A stretch of 64,000 bases of DNA. It comes from Neobacillus pocheonensis (GTDB lineage Bacteria; Bacillota; Bacilli; Bacillales; Cytobacillaceae). The stretch is taken from contig JAMQCR010000001.1 of the NCBI GenBank assembly GCA_023702235.1, forward strand, positions 2,728,001-2,792,000, given 5' to 3'. Both the position numbers and the translations under genes were made by a program. Under the pieces are notes generated by a model that had not been told where the DNA came from, searched no databases, and was given only the letters and a program-made list of their open reading frames with translations. Of this stretch, positions 61,213 through 64,000 are shown in pieces (position 1 is the stretch's first letter; every line of letters starts with the position of its first letter).

Positions 61213-61584
61213 TTACTCTTCATCATTTTTTTCATTTGGTTTTTCATCATGATGTATTTGATGAAGCAGATTTTCAATTCGATTTCCATAATCAATGGAT
61301 TCATCGAATTCAAAAATAATTTCAGGTGTTTTCCGAAGGCGAATACGGTTGCCAATTTCGGTTCTTATAAACCCTTTTGCTTTAGCTAGACCTTTTAATG
61401 TATTCTCCTTTTGCTCATCATCACCCAATACAGAAATGTAAACTTTGGCTTGCTGTAGATCCCCAGTTACTTCCACGTCTGTAACAGTCACAAATCCGAT
61501 CCGAGGATCTTTGATTTTCCGACTGATGATGTCACCTAGTTCTTTTTTCATTTGTTCTCCAACACGATTTGCTCTGTGGCTCAT
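61213..61584 (-). CDS. rbfA: Ribosome-binding factor A
   Basis: A 123-residue KH-fold protein: [46 protein letters not shown] and [19 protein letters not shown]. It helps mature the 16S rRNA 5' end. MSHR is the family start, with GAGGTG upstream; the earlier GTG is not needed. The acidic tail is normal. Confidence 0.95.
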   Translation of the reverse strand: MSHRANRVGEQMKKELGDIISRKIKDPRIGFVTVTDVEVTGDLQQAKVYISVLGDDEQKENTLKGLAKAKGFIRTEIGNRIRLRKTPEIIFEFDESIDYGNRIENLLHQIHHDEKPNEKNDEE

Positions 61585-61601
61585 TACTTTCACCTCTTAA
61601 C

Positions 61602-61883
61602 TTAAAACCATTCTATATCGGTGATCGTTCTTTCTATTTCAGGAAAAGAGTCGATAAATTTTAACGCATTTTGCAATTCATGCTCCGTCGAAACCCGTGC
61701 AGAAGTGACTACAGAAATGGCAATTTTTGTCCTTTGCCATACATCTTGAAAGTCAACCTCTGATACAGATATATTAAATTTTTGTTTTAATCGAGTGAGG
61801 ATTCGTTGCAAAACAGCACGCTTTTCTTTTAAAGAATGGGCATCATAAATGATACATTCACAAACGGCAACGCCAATGATCAT
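61602..61883 (-). CDS. ylxP: YlxP-family protein (DUF503)
   Basis: Ninety-three residues: [26 protein letters not shown] and [20 protein letters not shown]. Small ferredoxin-fold protein between infB and rbfA, recently treated as a ribosome-associated factor in this operon; function not firmly known to me. It overlaps the infB stop by four bases. Confidence 0.9.
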   Translation of the reverse strand: MIIGVAVCECIIYDAHSLKEKRAVLQRILTRLKQKFNISVSEVDFQDVWQRTKIAISVVTSARVSTEHELQNALKFIDSFPEIERTITDIEWF

Positions 61884-64000
61884 TTACGCTCAATTTCTTC
61901 CATCACATATGCTTCAATGATATCGCCTTCTTTAACATCATTGAAGTTTTTGATAGTAATACCACATTCATATCCTTGTGCTACTTCCTTTGCATCGTCT
62001 TTAAAACGTTTTAAGGCATCAATTTGTCCTTCGAAGATGACTACCCCGTTACGAATCAAACGAATACCACTGTCACGCGTAATTTTACCATCGGTTACAT
62101 AGGAACCTGCGATCGTTCCAACTTTTGAGACTTTGAAGGTTTGACGAATTTCAGCCTGACCAATAATTTTTTCTTGGAATTCAGGGTCTAGCATTCCCTT
62201 CATTGCCGCTTCAATCTCTTCAATTACTTTATAAATGATGCGATGAAGACGAACATCAACTTTTTCTGCTTCAGCTGCACGCTTAGCATTTACATCTGGG
62301 CGTACGTTAAAGCCGATGACAATAGCATTCGAAGCAGCAGCAAGACTAATATCCGACTCATTAATCGCACCTGCACCACTATGGATAATTCTGATGTTAA
62401 CACCTTGTACGTCTATTTTTTGCAAGGATGCAGCAACGGCTTCAGCGGAACCTTGAACGTCAGCTTTAAGAATGATGTTTAAATCTTTCATTTCGCCTTG
62501 CTTCAATTGTTCAAATAGCGTTTCCAGACTGACAATGGACTTTTCACCACGTTGGGCTACTAATGCAGTTTGCGCACGAGATTCCCCAACTTGACGAGCT
62601 GTTTTTTCGTCATCGAAAACAACGAAACGGTCTCTGCCTGCGGCACATCACTTAACCCTGTAATTTCAACAGGAGTTGAAGGCCTGCTTCTTTGACTCGG
62701 CGTCCCTTATCATTTACCATTGCTCGAACACGACCGAAAGTATTTCCTACAACAATTGGATCGCCAATTTTTAACGTTCCGTTTTGGACAAGTAAGGTAG
62801 CAACAGATCCGCGACCTTTATCTAATTGTGCTTCGATTACTGTACCAACTGCTTTTCGATTAGGATTAGCTTTATATTCTTCTACTTCACCTACAAGTAG
62901 AATCATTTCAAGAAGATTATCAATACCTTCTCCAGTTTTCGCAGAGAGAGGTACAAAAATAGTTTCGCCCCCCCATGCTTCTGAAACCAATCCGTGTTCG
63001 GTTAATTCTTGCATAACTCGATCAACATTCGCTGCCTCTTTATCCATTTTATTAACTGCTACGATAATGGGAACCTCAGCGGCTTTTGCATGGTTAATCG
63101 CTTCAACCGTTTGCGGCATGACACCGTCATCAGCAGCTACTACAAGAATGGTAATGTCAGTAATTTTTGCCCCACGTGCACGCATTGTTGTAAAGGCAGC
63201 ATGTCCAGGTGTATCAAGGAATGTAATTTTCTTGCCATTTTCAACGACTTGGTAGGCCCCGATATGCTGTGTAATTCCGCCAGCTTCACCTTCAGTTACT
63301 TTTGTGTTCCGAATGGAATCGAGCAAGGTTGTTTTCCCATGGTCTACGTGTCCCATTATAGTTACAACAGAAGGTCTTTCAACTAATTCTGCCTCAGTAT
63401 CATCTGTGAAATAAACTTCAAGGTCAGTTGTATCGATTTTTATTTCTTCTTCAACCTCAACCCCGTATTCACCCGCGATTAATTCAATTGCATCTTTATC
63501 TAAAACTTGGTTAATTGTTGCCATAACACCAAGTAAAAAGAGCTTTTTGATAATTTCTGATGGCTCACGGTAAAGCTTTTTTGCTAGTTCTGCCACAGTT
63601 AATGATTCACTAAAGGTGATTTTAGCAGGAAGCTCCTTCACTTTTTTCACTTGAGGTTGTGCTTGTTGTACTGGCGTATGATGATTCTTCTTTTTATTAT
63701 TATTATTATTGCGATTTTGATTATTATTATTAAATGGTTTTTTATTATTACCTTTTCCTGAATTGAAGACTTTGTTTTCTTTTGATTGATATTCCTGGTT
63801 TTGCTTTTTGCCTTCAATCGTTTTTGGAGGGGAAACAACTTTCACCTTGCTAGGTGAAGCCGTTTTGTCATCGTCATCCTCAAATGCTTTTGGAGTCGTT
63901 TTAACCTGAACTTGTGGCTTTTGACCTTGCTTCGACTCTGAAGGTTTTTGATTTTGGCGGTTCTGCTGCTGTGGTTTTGTCTGTTTCTGTTGTGCGTTGC
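61880..64000 (-). CDS. infB: Translation initiation factor IF-2 (5' end beyond window; two frame breaks)
   Basis: GTPase delivering initiator tRNA. The visible N-terminal linker is rich in Gln, Lys and Asn, with Asn runs at about 63685-63760. The IF2_N domain follows ([27 protein letters not shown]). The G domain has [21 protein letters not shown] and NKMDK. After EAG near 62676 one G is missing, and another near 62645 (in [11 protein letters not shown]), so a stretch of about 30 bases lies in a third frame; the ending from [23 protein letters not shown] to the stop is normal. Continues past the right edge. Confidence 0.95.

Noticed and set aside
62692..63255. Plus-strand ORF of 187 codons opposite infB
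   Set aside because: Antisense shadow of a highly conserved GTPase domain; no family resemblance and no promoter.
63685..63760. Short tandem-like repeats (ATT/AAT triplets)
   Set aside because: They encode Asn-rich linker sequence in IF-2, a normal low-complexity tract, not a CRISPR or mobile repeat.

Overview
The window reads as a chromosomal segment of an endospore-forming, AT-rich member of the Bacillaceae (Bacillus/Neobacillus-like). The right two thirds follow the Bacillus subtilis order closely, read right to left on the minus strand: infB, ylxP, rbfA, truB, ribF, rpsO, pnp, ylxY, mlpA, ymxH, dpaA, dpaB, asd, dapG, dapA, rnjB, tepA, ylzJ, spoIIIE, a GntR regulator, a nupNOPQ-type nucleoside importer, ymfF, ymfH, ymfI, ymfJ, ymfK, rodZ/ymfM, pgsA, cinA, recA, rny, ymdB, spoVS, korA, korB, miaB, ricA and cotE. 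Translation and RNA turnover, lysine/dipicolinate synthesis, sporulation and DNA repair genes thus sit together. Almost every unit ends in a recognisable intrinsic terminator.

Left of cotE, where mutS and mutL would be expected, lies an accessory region (about 1-18.2 kb). It holds a rhamnulose-phosphate aldolase/dehydrogenase fusion (yuxG), serC, a GntP-type permease, a nitroreductase, a kinase-like protein and a GNAT acetyltransferase. It also holds a decayed aromatic-catabolism cluster (9.7-16.5 kb). The gene content (4-hydroxybenzoate 3-hydroxylase, LigB-type ring-cleavage dioxygenase, semialdehyde decarboxylase and dehydrogenase, 4-oxalocrotonate tautomerase and decarboxylase, 2-hydroxypentadienoate hydratase, IclR regulator) matches the protocatechuate 2,3-cleavage (pra) pathway known from Paenibacillus. 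The aldolase and acetaldehyde dehydrogenase are absent, and several genes are truncated. A second remnant (5.75-6.3 kb) is a head-to-head pair of 5'-truncated fragments, a flavin monooxygenase and an IclR regulator.

The most novel-looking item is a three-part transcription unit at 7.0-9.5 kb. It has a good sigma-A-type promoter, an Lgt-like membrane domain lacking hallmark Lgt residues, an in-frame radical-SAM protein whose cysteine pattern resembles archaeal tetraether-lipid synthase (Tes)-like enzymes, a 96-residue membrane protein, and a terminator. I suggest it modifies membrane lipids; this is inference.

A caution applies throughout: many strongly conserved genes (infB, pgsA, pnp, miaB, spoIIIE, rnjB, dpaB, korB, serC, nupN, nupQ, ymfH) carry small frame-breaking indels, mostly single missing bases in or beside short homopolymers. 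That points to residual sequencing error, so single-base frameshifts alone should not be read as gene death. The large truncations and junctions in the aromatic region are a different class of change.
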